A stretch of 64,000 bases of DNA. Source: Helicobacter turcicus. Lineage in GTDB: Bacteria; Campylobacterota; Campylobacteria; Campylobacterales; Helicobacteraceae. Each line of letters starts with the position of its first letter. Position 1 is the stretch's first letter. Shown piece by piece: positions 8,627-17,287 of this stretch. The stretch spans positions 1-64,000 of the forward strand of contig NZ_JAIGYQ010000008.1 in NCBI RefSeq assembly GCF_019711685.1, written 5' to 3'. The notes under the pieces were generated by a model. It had not been told where the DNA came from. It ran no database searches and was given only the letters and a program-made list of their open reading frames with translations. Both the position numbers and the translations under genes were made by a program.

Positions 8627-9679
8627 TTGAAGACTTTAATTTGTATAGGTGAGAATTATCGGGACTTTGCACCCTTAAATCAATATGCACAAAATACTGC
8701 TAGAGTGATGTTTGGAACTTTAGATTCTCTATTTTTTGTGTGCAAGTTTGATAATATTAGGAATACATTAAAAACATATAGGCAGTGTCTAGTGGTCGCT
8801 CCAAAGGCAATTTTTGGGGAGATTTTAAAAGCATTTGGCAACAAGAGTGTCAATGTGGAATCTATCAATATAAATGCAATGTGTGTGAAAAATGCGGAAT
8901 TGCAAATGTATTTGTTGGATTTACAAAGTGCTACGCAAGAGGAATTAACGCAGGTTTTTAGCGCACATGGAGTCGTAGAATCTTTTGGAGATGCGAAATC
9001 TCTATTGTATCTTTATCCCTTAGGTATTGATGCGACATCTTTACAAATGTTACTAGGTGGAATTACAGAGGAATTTGGCGTAAATGTGAATGTGCTAAAT
9101 GCAGAATCGCATTTGGATATTTTAAGTGCGCAGGGCGGAGATTTACAAAGTTTCAAAGAAGCGGTAAAAGTGGCATTTGGAGAGAAGGTATTTTTAACAT
9201 TTGATTTAGCAAGAAGTGTGATTGAGCTTTTAGAAGGGCGGAATCTTAAAATTACTAGTGCTGAGAGTTGCACAGGGGGGTTAATTGCTACCACACTAAC
9301 GCGTAAAAGTGGTGCAAGTGTAGTTTTTGATGGTGCTGTGATTAGCTATGCAAATGCAATTAAAGAAACGTGGTTAGGTGTAAGTGCGGAGAATTTGGCG
9401 AGTTTTGGGGCAGTGAGTGAGGCAGTGGTACGTGATATGCTTGATGGCGCACTTAAACTCTCAAAAGCACATTTTGCTCTTGCGACAAGTGGTGTTGCAG
9501 GACCTAGTGGAGGGAGTGTTAGTAAGCCTGTTGGCACTGTGTATATTGGAGCAAAAAGCATTGAAGGGGTGGAAATCATTGAGCGGTTGCAATTTAGGGG
9601 TAATAGGAACTTTATCCAAGAGCAAGCAACCCTGTATGCGTATCTGTTGTTCCTAAAGATTTTTTTCAAAAACTATTGA
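8627..9679 (+). CDS. CinA-like protein, C-terminal nicotinamide-nucleotide amidase domain
   Basis: The C-terminal half (about residues 195-345) is a CinA-C domain: SAESCTGGLIATTLT, the segment VFDGAVISYANAIKETWLGV, and ATSGVAGPSGGS followed by KPVGTVYIG. This domain deamidates nicotinamide mononucleotide in pyridine-nucleotide salvage. The first 190 residues do not show the MoCF/COG1058 domain of full-length CinA and look specific to this lineage. Start is TTG at 8627 supported by AAAAGG 6 bases upstream. The stop overlaps the -35 element of the downstream tRNA promoter. Function beyond the amidase prediction is not clear. Confidence 0.8.
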   Translation: MKTLICIGENYRDFAPLNQYAQNTARVMFGTLDSLFFVCKFDNIRNTLKTYRQCLVVAPKAIFGEILKAFGNKSVNVESININAMCVKNAELQMYLLDLQSATQEELTQVFSAHGVVESFGDAKSLLYLYPLGIDATSLQMLLGGITEEFGVNVNVLNAESHLDILSAQGGDLQSFKEAVKVAFGEKVFLTFDLARSVIELLEGRNLKITSAESCTGGLIATTLTRKSGASVVFDGAVISYANAIKETWLGVSAENLASFGAVSEAVVRDMLDGALKLSKAHFALATSGVAGPSGGSVSKPVGTVYIGAKSIEGVEIIERLQFRGNRNFIQEQATLYAYLLFLKIFFKNY

Positions 9680-9704
9680 CTTTTATACCTTAAATCTATA
9701 TAAT
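9676..9704 (+). promoter_or_regulatory. Sigma70 promoter of the tRNA operon
   Basis: TTGACT at 9676-9681 and TATAAT at 9699-9704 are separated by 17 bp, giving a start point near 9711, ten bases before the first tRNA. The -35 box overlaps the CinA-like stop codon. A clear -35 is uncommon in Helicobacter promoters and fits a strongly expressed stable-RNA operon. Confidence 0.8.
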
Positions 9705-9720
9705 TTTACTCTTTTTTGAA

Positions 9721-9796
9721 GACCCGCTAGCTCAGTTGGTAGAGCAATTCCCTTTTAAGGAATGGGCCGTTGGTTCGAATCCAACGCGGGTCACCA
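9721..9796 (+). tRNA. tRNA-Lys (UUU)
   Basis: A 76-base cloverleaf: acceptor GACCCGC pairs with GCGGGTC, D arm with AGCTCAGTTGGTAGAGC, anticodon TTT in CTTTTAA, T arm GTTGGTTCGAATCCAAC, and an encoded ACCA end. It is the first of four tRNAs in one apparent transcript. Confidence 0.98.
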
Positions 9797-9809
9797 CTCA
9801 AATAAAAGT

Positions 9810-9884
9810 GGCTCCTTCATCTAGCGGTTAGGATACCACCCTTTCACGGTGGCTACAGGGGTTCGAGTCCCCTAGGAGTCACCA
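9810..9884 (+). tRNA. tRNA-Glu (UUC)
   Basis: A 75-base cloverleaf: acceptor GGCTCCT pairs with AGGAGTC, including a G-T pair, anticodon TTC in the CTTTCAC loop, T arm GGGGTTCGAGTCCCC, and encoded ACCA. It lies 13 bases after tRNA-Lys. Confidence 0.97.
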
Positions 9885-9911
9885 CTTTTATTTTTGTTTA
9901 AATCTTAAATT

Positions 9912-9987
9912 GGTCGCTTAGCTCAGTTGGTAGAGCGCCACCCTTACAAGGTGGATGTCATAAGTTCGAGTCTTATAGCGACCACCA
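9912..9987 (+). tRNA. tRNA-Val (UAC)
   Basis: A 76-base cloverleaf: acceptor GGTCGCT with AGCGACC, anticodon TAC in CTTACAA, T arm ATAAGTTCGAGTCTTAT, and encoded ACCA. It lies 27 bases after tRNA-Glu. Confidence 0.97.
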
Positions 9988-9992
9988 CTTTT

Positions 9993-10069
9993 GGAGCGGT
10001 AGTTCAGTTGGTTAGAATACCTGCCTGTCACGCAGGGGGTCGCGGGTTCGAGCCCCGTCCGCTCCGCCA
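9993..10069 (+). tRNA. tRNA-Asp (GUC)
   Basis: A 77-base cloverleaf: acceptor GGAGCGG with CCGCTCC, anticodon GTC in CTGTCAC, T arm CGGGTTCGAGCCCCG, and encoded GCCA. It lies only 5 bases after tRNA-Val and ends the cluster; the convergent kinase-like gene begins 49 bases later. Confidence 0.97.
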
Positions 10070-10118
10070 CTTTTCTATCAATCAGTAGTTACAAATTTTG
10101 AATTTTTTAAAGTAGCTT

Positions 10119-10668
10119 TTAAATAATCTTGCTTTTTGATAAATCTATGATAATTTTGTATTCATATGGAAGAATCGGAACAGACGATACTGCGCAGAGG
10201 TCCGCATAATTTCTACTCGTTTTCTCTCTTGTAAATAAAAGGTTTTTGCGAAGTTCTTCTCTGATTTCTATGTAGAGAAAAATATCAGCTTTCTCAAGAC
10301 GTTGTATGCTAGAGCCTATGCAGAATATGATTTTGACATAAGGGGGTAAAAATTTCAAAAAAATATTTAAATTGTCTCTGTTATTGGGATATTTTGGAGT
10401 AAATTTTATTTTTGGGCGGGCTACAAATAGATTTAAGCTCATTACATTGTCATCAATAACGGCTATTTCATAAGGCTGGAATCTTGCCCCCCCCCCCATT
10501 ACATTTTAAGCCATTTTTGCGAATGTAGCCTCCAAGAGTGCTTTTCCCGACACCAGGTAACCCACTAAGAGCAACAAAAATTCTTTTCTTATTTTTAAGG
10601 GCGCGTACGCAGGTGTGCGCAATGTGCTCTAGAATTAGCGGGCTAAATTGGTTTTTACTTTTGTGCAT
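10119..10668 (-). pseudogene. P-loop kinase-like gene, phase-OFF at a G11 tract
   Basis: The 5' part reads MHKSKNQFSPLILEH and then GLPGVGKST, a Walker A loop at residues 36-44, before entering a G11 tract at codon 58. With 11 G the frame stops after GGGGKIPAL. Ten G would join it without interruption to the downstream frame that begins ARFQPYEIAVIDDN, which has a possible Walker B, and ends SKSKII, giving about 182 residues. The intact product would look like a small nucleotide- or sugar-kinase-type P-loop NTPase; the substrate is unknown. The proposed ATG lies 7 bases after the ilvC stop, so expression probably depends on ilvC. I score it as a contingency gene currently OFF rather than dead, because both halves are otherwise open. 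Confidence 0.65.
10487..10497 (-). repeat. G11 tract in the kinase-like gene
   Basis: Eleven C on the plus strand (G on the coding strand) directly follow an AAT codon. The downstream frame is only reached with 10 or 13 G, so this copy is out of frame by one base. Confidence 0.9.
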
Positions 10669-10675
10669 TATTAAA

Positions 10676-11788
<1,113 letters not shown>

Positions 11789-11865
11789 TCAAAATCTCTG
11801 GAGTGTGAAAAATGTTCAAAAAATGCTAGAATACGCGTTTTAAAATGATTTGCAAGGATTGTGGA

Positions 11866-12105
11866 ATGTTTGAACGCATTGATGGAATTTTGCGCGAGAT
11901 TGAAGAGGCGCAAGCAGAGATTCAGCTACTTTTAGGATTGGCGAAAATTTCTTTTGTGGATTACATTATGATAAAGCGCGGTGCGCAAGATATTCCAGAA
12001 GAGCTTGGGGCGTGGAATATTCAGCAAATTGACAATGAGGTTTCACGTTTAAGAGATGCAATTGATACGCTTAATAAAATCAAAAAGGAAGTGTTGGTTT
12101 GGTAA
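11866..12105 (+). CDS. Small helical protein of unknown function
   Basis: I do not recognise the family. With the start at 11866, supported by AAGGA 7 bases upstream, the product has 79 residues; an ATG at 11845 would add a CKDC-containing segment but has no ribosome site. The protein is acidic and mostly helical, with heptad-like stretches IDGILREIEEAQAEIQLLL and VSRLRDAIDTLNKIKKEV, so a small coiled-coil partner protein is likely. It is transcribed divergently from ilvC and ends 34 bases before a strong hairpin that probably terminates it. Confidence 0.55.
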   Translation: MFERIDGILREIEEAQAEIQLLLGLAKISFVDYIMIKRGAQDIPEELGAWNIQQIDNEVSRLRDAIDTLNKIKKEVLVW

Positions 12106-12139
12106 CCCAAATATATGGAATCCTAAAATGATTCTAGGG

Positions 12140-12175
12140 CTAAAAAGAATGCGTGCAAAATTGCATTCTTTTTAG
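12140..12175. terminator. Perfect 13-bp hairpin, probable bidirectional terminator
   Basis: CTAAAAAGAATGC at 12140-12152 and its exact reverse complement at 12163-12175 flank a 10-base loop. The A-rich left arm and T-rich right arm give a T run on both strands, the usual form of a bidirectional terminator. It follows the small plus-strand gene. Confidence 0.7.
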
Positions 12176-12464
12176 ATTTTAAATTTTTTAGTTTGGAATC
12201 TAAAAAGGCAATTTTGGATTCTATTTCTAGCAGTGTTGATGTTTTTGTTGTTTTTAAAGGGCATAGGATTACATTTATTCTGCTTTATTAGCATAAATAG
12301 GCGCATTTTTCTAATTTTAGTTATTCCATAGAGTAGAGTGTTTTTAAGTTTTATAGGGAGTGATAGAAGGTGGGCTTTTGCAATTTAATTGCACTTAATT
12401 AGAGTAAGGTAAAACAAAATCTATGCAAGTATTATGCCTTTGTAAAATGTAGTGGGAGTTGAGG

Positions 12465-12501
12465 TAAAAAACCTTGACCTTTGAAATTTTAGAAGTCAAG
12501 G
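12465..12501 (-). terminator. Intrinsic terminator after rnj
   Basis: On the minus strand, 21 bases after the rnj stop, CCTTGAC and GTCAAGG form a stem around a 16-base loop and are followed by six T. It closes the long minus-strand run that contains rsmA and rnj. The rest of the spacer between 12176 and 12464 shows no gene. Confidence 0.75.
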
Positions 12502-12522
12502 CTTAGACCCAATATTGATAGA

Positions 12523-14562
12523 CTAAACAAAAGAAACCATAGGGATAATTGTAGGGTATTTTTTTGTCTTTTTAAACATGAGTTTTCTTAAAGCATTTCT
12601 TAACTCGGCTTCCATAGCTTTTTGGCTGTTGTAAAGCTCTTTTTTGCAGTTTTTGCTAAAGAGAGTAAAAAACTCTTCAATTTCTTTGTTAAATACCTGT
12701 GTTTCCTTATTTGCAATGACTCCCATTGTTTGGACGCGCGGTTTACCAATCACGGAATTTTTCTCTTTATTGAGCTCCACAAAAACAATTAGGATTCCAT
12801 TTTCTGCGAGATTTTGACGCTCTAAAATCACATCATTAGCAATGGTTGTATTTACTTGATTGTCAATGTAAGTTTTGCCTGTTTTCACGCTACGCACTTT
12901 GCGCAAGTAGTTGTGTGCAATCTCTATTTGGTCGCCATCTTCCATAAGGTAAATGTTGCGTTCATCTACACCGCAGGAAATTGCTGTCTCCTTATGACGT
13001 AAGATGTGGTTATATTCGCCATGGACGGGCAAGAAAAACTTTGGCTTTACAAGGCGGAGCATGAGCTTTTGCTCTTCTTGGGCAGCATGTCCGCTTGTGT
13101 GAATCTCGCTAAAGTCTTGGTAATATACCTTTGCTCCTGCTTTGTTTAGAAAGTTTAGAATATTAGATACAGAGCCTTCATTGCCCGGAATCGCTTTTGC
13201 AGATAAAATAATCGTATCGCTAGGCTTAATCTTGATGTGGCGATGTTCATCTGTTGCCATACGATAAAGAGCACTCATTGTCTCTCCTTGAGAGCCTGTT
13301 GTTACAATTAGCACTTCTTCATCAGCGTATTTTGCTACTTCATGTGCTTCAATAAAAATATTTTGTGGAAGTTCAATATAGCCTAAAGTTCTAGCAATTT
13401 CTAGATTTTTCTCCATTGAGCGCCCAATAACTGCGACTTTGCGATTATATTTGATTCCATGTTGAATGGCTTGATACACGCGGTGGATATTAGAGCTAAA
13501 GGTGCTCATAATCACACGCCCTTTTGCACGTGAGAAAAGCAAGTCAAATGCAGGTCCAACACTTGCTTCGCTTGGTGTGTAGCCGGGTTTATGAGAGTTT
13601 GTGGAATCACTAAGAAGTAATAAAATGCCTTGTTCGCCATAATATGCGATTCTATTTAAATCTGTTGGATAACCATCAATTGGTGTGTGGTCAATCTTAA
13701 AGTCTCCTGTGTGAAAAATAAGCCCAGCTTCTGTTTTAATTGCAAGTGCGCTAGAATCTACAATAGAATGCGTGATGTGAATCCATTCAATTTCAAATTC
13801 TCCGATTCTAATGGGCTTACGCTTTTCTACTGCACGGAAAAGAGAGCGGAATTTTTTAAGTCCATGTTCGTCAAATTTAGAGCCAATAAGCCCTAATGGC
13901 AAGGCTGTTCCATAGATTGGGAATTGGTATTTTTTAAATAGATAGGGCATTGCGCCAATATGATCTTCATGGGCGTGTGTGATGATAATGCCCGCAATTT
14001 TGTCTTTAATAACTTCAAGATAGCTAAAATCTGGCACTAAAATATCCACGCCATGCATACTCTCATCTGGGAAGCTCATTCCTGCATCAATTATGATTGC
14101 AGAATTTTGCGTTTCAATCACCGTCATATTGCCACCAATCTCCCCTAAGCCACCAATTGGAGTGATGCGCACTTTCGCATTTGCATTAAATTCAATCTTA
14201 GAATGTGGAGTAAGTGCATCCTCGTGAATTTTTGCATTAAGCTCCACAGCTTTGCGAAGTTCAAGGTTTGAAGCCTGTGTAGTAGCACTTGTGAAGTTTT
14301 TGTTGTGGTATTTTTGGTGATTTTCACGCGTGTTTGTGCTAACTTTTTCTTGGTCTTTTTTGAAACGAGGGTTGTGCAGGTTGCGATTTTGTGGTTTTTG
14401 TCCTTGTTTTTGGTTTTGGTTTTGTCTCTCGCTTCTTTTATGTCCTTCTTTTTGCGATTCTATCTTTTGAGAATCCACTTTGTCTTTGCGAGGTTTAAAA
14501 CGACGTTTGTTTGGATCGTGGTTTTCTTTGTTTGGTTGTGTCGGGTTTGTTTGTTCTTCCAT
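12523..14562 (-). CDS. rnj: Ribonuclease J
   Basis: RNase J is a metallo-beta-lactamase/beta-CASP nuclease with 5'-3' exo- and endonuclease activity; in Helicobacter it forms the main RNA degradosome with the helicase RhpA. The first 130 residues are a Lys/Gln/Asn/Arg-rich extension of low complexity, a known feature of Helicobacter RNase J. The catalytic core follows: GGLGEIGGNMTVIE, the metal motif THAHEDHIGAMPYLF near residue 195, the later ligand segments HTGDFKIDHTP and SDSTNSHKPG, and the beta-CASP regions VTTGSQGE and HTSGHA. The C-terminus has the dimerisation region. SD AAGG precedes the ATG; the gene starts 13 bases after the rsmA stop. Confidence 0.95.
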   Translation of the reverse strand: MEEQTNPTQPNKENHDPNKRRFKPRKDKVDSQKIESQKEGHKRSERQNQNQKQGQKPQNRNLHNPRFKKDQEKVSTNTRENHQKYHNKNFTSATTQASNLELRKAVELNAKIHEDALTPHSKIEFNANAKVRITPIGGLGEIGGNMTVIETQNSAIIIDAGMSFPDESMHGVDILVPDFSYLEVIKDKIAGIIITHAHEDHIGAMPYLFKKYQFPIYGTALPLGLIGSKFDEHGLKKFRSLFRAVEKRKPIRIGEFEIEWIHITHSIVDSSALAIKTEAGLIFHTGDFKIDHTPIDGYPTDLNRIAYYGEQGILLLLSDSTNSHKPGYTPSEASVGPAFDLLFSRAKGRVIMSTFSSNIHRVYQAIQHGIKYNRKVAVIGRSMEKNLEIARTLGYIELPQNIFIEAHEVAKYADEEVLIVTTGSQGETMSALYRMATDEHRHIKIKPSDTIILSAKAIPGNEGSVSNILNFLNKAGAKVYYQDFSEIHTSGHAAQEEQKLMLRLVKPKFFLPVHGEYNHILRHKETAISCGVDERNIYLMEDGDQIEIAHNYLRKVRSVKTGKTYIDNQVNTTIANDVILERQNLAENGILIVFVELNKEKNSVIGKPRVQTMGVIANKETQVFNKEIEEFFTLFSKNCKKELYNSQKAMEAELRNALRKLMFKKTKKYPTIIPMVSFV

Positions 14563-14575
14563 TTGTTCCGCCTTT

Positions 14576-15484
14576 TTATAAAATTTTCAAAAGTCGGTGA
14601 TAATTTGGCGTATCAATCTCGTGAGGTCGTTTGCTAGGCGTAATTTGTAAAGATTCTAAAGCGTCTATAATGGCTTGTTTTGGATAGGCTTTGCTTAGGT
14701 TATTTAGAATCGTTTTTCTAGGTGCGCTAAAGGCAACTTTTAGTAGAGATTCTAAATATTCTAAGTCCCTAAAATTGGGTGGATTTGCTACCTTTTGGAG
14801 TAAAAACACCGAAGAGGTAACTTTAGGTGGTGGCACAAAGGCACTAGGCGGCACATCAAAGAGCAGTGTTGCCTCTCCTACGCTTTGTGCTAAGACACTT
14901 AATGCGCTAAAGTCACTTTCTCCACATTGTGCGCAAAATTTTTGCGCAACTTCTTTTTGTGTCATCACGACACAGCCTTTAGATAGCGGGTCTTTGATAG
15001 TTTTTATCACAAGTAAAGTTGCAATATAATAAGGCAAATTTGACACAAGAAAATAAGCTCTATTGTGCAGACTCTCGCCTTTCCAAAACTCCAAGACATC
15101 GCCAATTACAAGGCTTAAACGCCCATATTCTAATGCGTCTTTAAAACGCTCTTGCAAACAAGGAATCAATTCCTTATCAACTTCATAAGCAGTGATATTC
15201 CCTAAGCCTAATAGCTTATTTGTTAGATCACCTAACCCAGCCCCAATTTCAATGAGTTCTATATCTGTGTTTTGTTTGGGAATGGATTGGATGATCGCAT
15301 TTAAGACATTTTCATCTTCTAGGAAGTTTTGCCCAAAATGCTTTTTTGCTAAACTTTGCTTCGTTGTTACAGCTTTTATATCTTTATATATTGCGACACC
15401 CTTAAAAATTGCTAATTGTAACACAAAAACATTAAATTTAGCATTTTTGGATAAAACCACTTGGTAAAATGCAGATTTTAACAC
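14576..15484 (-). CDS. rsmA: 16S rRNA dimethyladenosine transferase RsmA/KsgA
   Basis: RsmA dimethylates two adjacent adenosines near the 3' end of 16S rRNA during 30S maturation, using S-adenosylmethionine. Signatures are AKKHFGQNFLEDENVLNAII, the SAM-binding LIEIGAGLGDLTNKLL, and the catalytic NLPYYIATLL. The C-terminal domain is complete with APRKTILNNL. The true start is uncertain: family members begin close to the HFGQNF motif, whereas this frame has about 37 more residues and overlaps the upstream prepilin gene by 47 bases. AAGG occurs just before the codons VAIYKD, so initiation there at a rare codon, or at a GTG at 15424, is possible. Confidence 0.93.
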   Translation of the reverse strand: MLKSAFYQVVLSKNAKFNVFVLQLAIFKGVAIYKDIKAVTTKQSLAKKHFGQNFLEDENVLNAIIQSIPKQNTDIELIEIGAGLGDLTNKLLGLGNITAYEVDKELIPCLQERFKDALEYGRLSLVIGDVLEFWKGESLHNRAYFLVSNLPYYIATLLVIKTIKDPLSKGCVVMTQKEVAQKFCAQCGESDFSALSVLAQSVGEATLLFDVPPSAFVPPPKVTSSVFLLQKVANPPNFRDLEYLESLLKVAFSAPRKTILNNLSKAYPKQAIIDALESLQITPSKRPHEIDTPNYHRLLKIL

Positions 15485-16112
15485 TTTTACCGCTTTTATT
15501 AAAAAGCTCTAAGGACACAATTCCTGTTGGTGTTGTTGGCTTTTTATAGGGATTTTTGCAAAGTAAGAATCCTTTTTCATCAAATAAAATTCTAGCTGCA
15601 TTATCCTCTCCACAACCACCAGAGGCTTTGACATTTTGGATTCCAAAACGTTGCGTGATAGCTAAATCACCACTTCTTAGTGGATTTGCAAACTTTGAGT
15701 TATCATTATTATAGACATTTAAGTATTTGTTATCTAGCAAATCTCTAGCGATTTCTTGTCTATCACGTGGGCGATCATCAAGGTTTTTGGTGCGCACTGC
15801 ACGCGCAGAATCGCTAAAAATATAGTAAGCATAGCCGATATCTTGTAAATAGGAAAACTGCATTCTCCACAAGCTCTCCCTCCAACGTGTGCGCTCTTGT
15901 TTGCAATTATCACTTTGACAAAAAGCACTTTGAGTAATCTGCTTAGCATTATTTAGGCTTAAAAAGCGCGTATAGTTCAGATGAGAGATGATTTGATTTT
16001 GAGCTAAGTGGAGTTTGGAATCTGGAATCCAAAAGTAACCCAAAGTAGCAAAAATGCTAAGGATTGCTAGGGTTAGAAGTGTTTCAAATAGGCTAAATGC
16101 TAAACGTGTCAT
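15438..16112 (-). CDS. Type IV prepilin-like (pseudopilin) protein
   Basis: The N-terminus MTRLAFSLFETLLTLAILS is a class III prepilin signal: a short basic leader, cleavage predicted between Ala5 and Phe6, Glu at +5 of the mature protein and a hydrophobic helix. The rest of the 224 residues is a globular region with Cys pairs (FCQSDNC, GGCGED, LLCKN, KICIL) that could form disulfides outside the membrane. No known pilin or pseudopilin subtype is recognisable. It overlaps the upstream membrane glycosyltransferase gene by ATGA, so the two are co-translated. No secretion ATPase, inner-membrane platform or prepilin peptidase is visible in this window, so what assembles it is unknown. Confidence 0.65.
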   Translation of the reverse strand: MTRLAFSLFETLLTLAILSIFATLGYFWIPDSKLHLAQNQIISHLNYTRFLSLNNAKQITQSAFCQSDNCKQERTRWRESLWRMQFSYLQDIGYAYYIFSDSARAVRTKNLDDRPRDRQEIARDLLDNKYLNVYNNDNSKFANPLRSGDLAITQRFGIQNVKASGGCGEDNAARILFDEKGFLLCKNPYKKPTTPTGIVSLELFNKSGKSVKICILPSGFIQKC

Positions 16113-17287
16113 TTGAGATAAAAAGTGGCAATGTTTTTACCATAATAAGAAATTGGAATTTTTTTTGCCCCACTTGTTGGAGAGGCATAGAGATAAGCAC
16201 CACCTTTTTGGATTCCATAAAACTTTAAGCGTAATTGCAAAGTTTCATCAGTATTTACAGATGTTACACCTTTTTTGTGTAGTGCGTTTGCGAGTTCTTT
16301 AGCAATAAAGTGGCGGTGAGCAAAATGCTCGTTGGAATCTGGAATAAAGACAAAGAGGGGCTTAGATAAAAATAATGTTACACTCACTGCTAAAAGCACT
16401 ATGAATGTAGCTAAAAAAGGGATTCTGTATCTTGCACGAAATTGTGGTAGGCGCACACGAAGACCAGATAAATAGAGGTTTGTCATTAGCGGAATCCCAA
16501 GAAGCAAAAAAGGCGCAAAAAGCTCTATTTGCACTCTTTGACGCAAGGATAAAAGCCAAATAAACATTAGCGCACAAAAGGTAATATACCACATTAGAGG
16601 TTTTGTTTTTGCATTAAAATACCGATAGAGTGTGTAGAGGAAATATAAATATAAAAGTGGGGAGAAAATCAACATTAAATGTCCATTTGCATCCAAAAAA
16701 TAACCCTTAGGATGCCCGCCGATACTAAGTCCAAAAAGATACATATTTAGGGCAAAAAGCAATAAAGAAGCAAAGAGAAGTTTAGTATCCCTTTGGGCGA
16801 TGGAATAAAATATTAGAGCTAGGAAAAGGAGTGCAAAACTCTCATCAATAAAAGCTAAAGCAATAAGCAAGAAATAAGGAATTTGATTTGTTTTTTGCAC
16901 GATAATACATAGGAGAAGTGTGAAAAATATCACTATGCCTACATTGCAAACAAGTAGTGCAACAGCATTCACCCCCGGAAGCAAACAAAAGAGCAATGCG
17001 GCAAAAAGTGCATCACTTTGACGCTTTAGAAAGTTTTTGGAGAGATAAAAGATTAAAAGTGTGTTACAAAAATGTAAAAGCAAAAATGGTAGGCGTAAGG
17101 CAAAGTCATTTTGTCCAAAAAGTTTGGTGCTTAAGCGACTAGCAAAATGTGCAAAATTTTGCGCTTCAAAGAAAATTTGTGCTTCATCATAACTGATACT
17201 AAGGGTATTTAATAGCCCAAAGAGTGCCACTAAACTTGCAAGAAGCAGAATGCTAAGCCATACATAGATGCGAATTTGCGATTCCAT
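16109..17287 (-). CDS. GT-C-type integral membrane glycosyltransferase-like protein
   Basis: About ten hydrophobic segments run through this 392-residue protein, and the first periplasmic loop holds SYDEAQIFFE. An acidic pair in that loop is the hallmark of the GT-C fold of ArnT/PMT-like enzymes that use polyprenyl-phosphate sugars. Further support is SRLSTKLFGQNDFALRLPF and the loop NFLKRQSDALFAALLF, which match the PMT-like region of GT39/GT83 proteins. The start ATG overlaps the ilvA stop as TAATG, and the stop overlaps the prepilin start as ATGA. The sugar and acceptor are unknown; co-translation with an exported prepilin suggests, without proof, that the pilin could be its target. Confidence 0.6.
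   Translation of the reverse strand: MESQIRIYVWLSILLLASLVALFGLLNTLSISYDEAQIFFEAQNFAHFASRLSTKLFGQNDFALRLPFLLLHFCNTLLIFYLSKNFLKRQSDALFAALLFCLLPGVNAVALLVCNVGIVIFFTLLLCIIVQKTNQIPYFLLIALAFIDESFALLFLALIFYSIAQRDTKLLFASLLLFALNMYLFGLSIGGHPKGYFLDANGHLMLIFSPLLYLYFLYTLYRYFNAKTKPLMWYITFCALMFIWLLSLRQRVQIELFAPFLLLGIPLMTNLYLSGLRVRLPQFRARYRIPFLATFIVLLAVSVTLFLSKPLFVFIPDSNEHFAHRHFIAKELANALHKKGVTSVNTDETLQLRLKFYGIQKGGAYLYASPTSGAKKIPISYYGKNIATFYLK

Noticed and set aside
9274-9279. G6 run in the CinA-like gene as a phase-variation tract
   Set aside because: Six bases is too short for frequent slippage and the run encodes part of the conserved CinA motif TGGLIA.
14305-14637. Hydrophobic plus-strand frame that looks like a membrane protein
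   Set aside because: It is the antisense of the Lys/Gln/Asn-rich N-terminal extension of RNase J, which produces Phe, Leu and Val codons.
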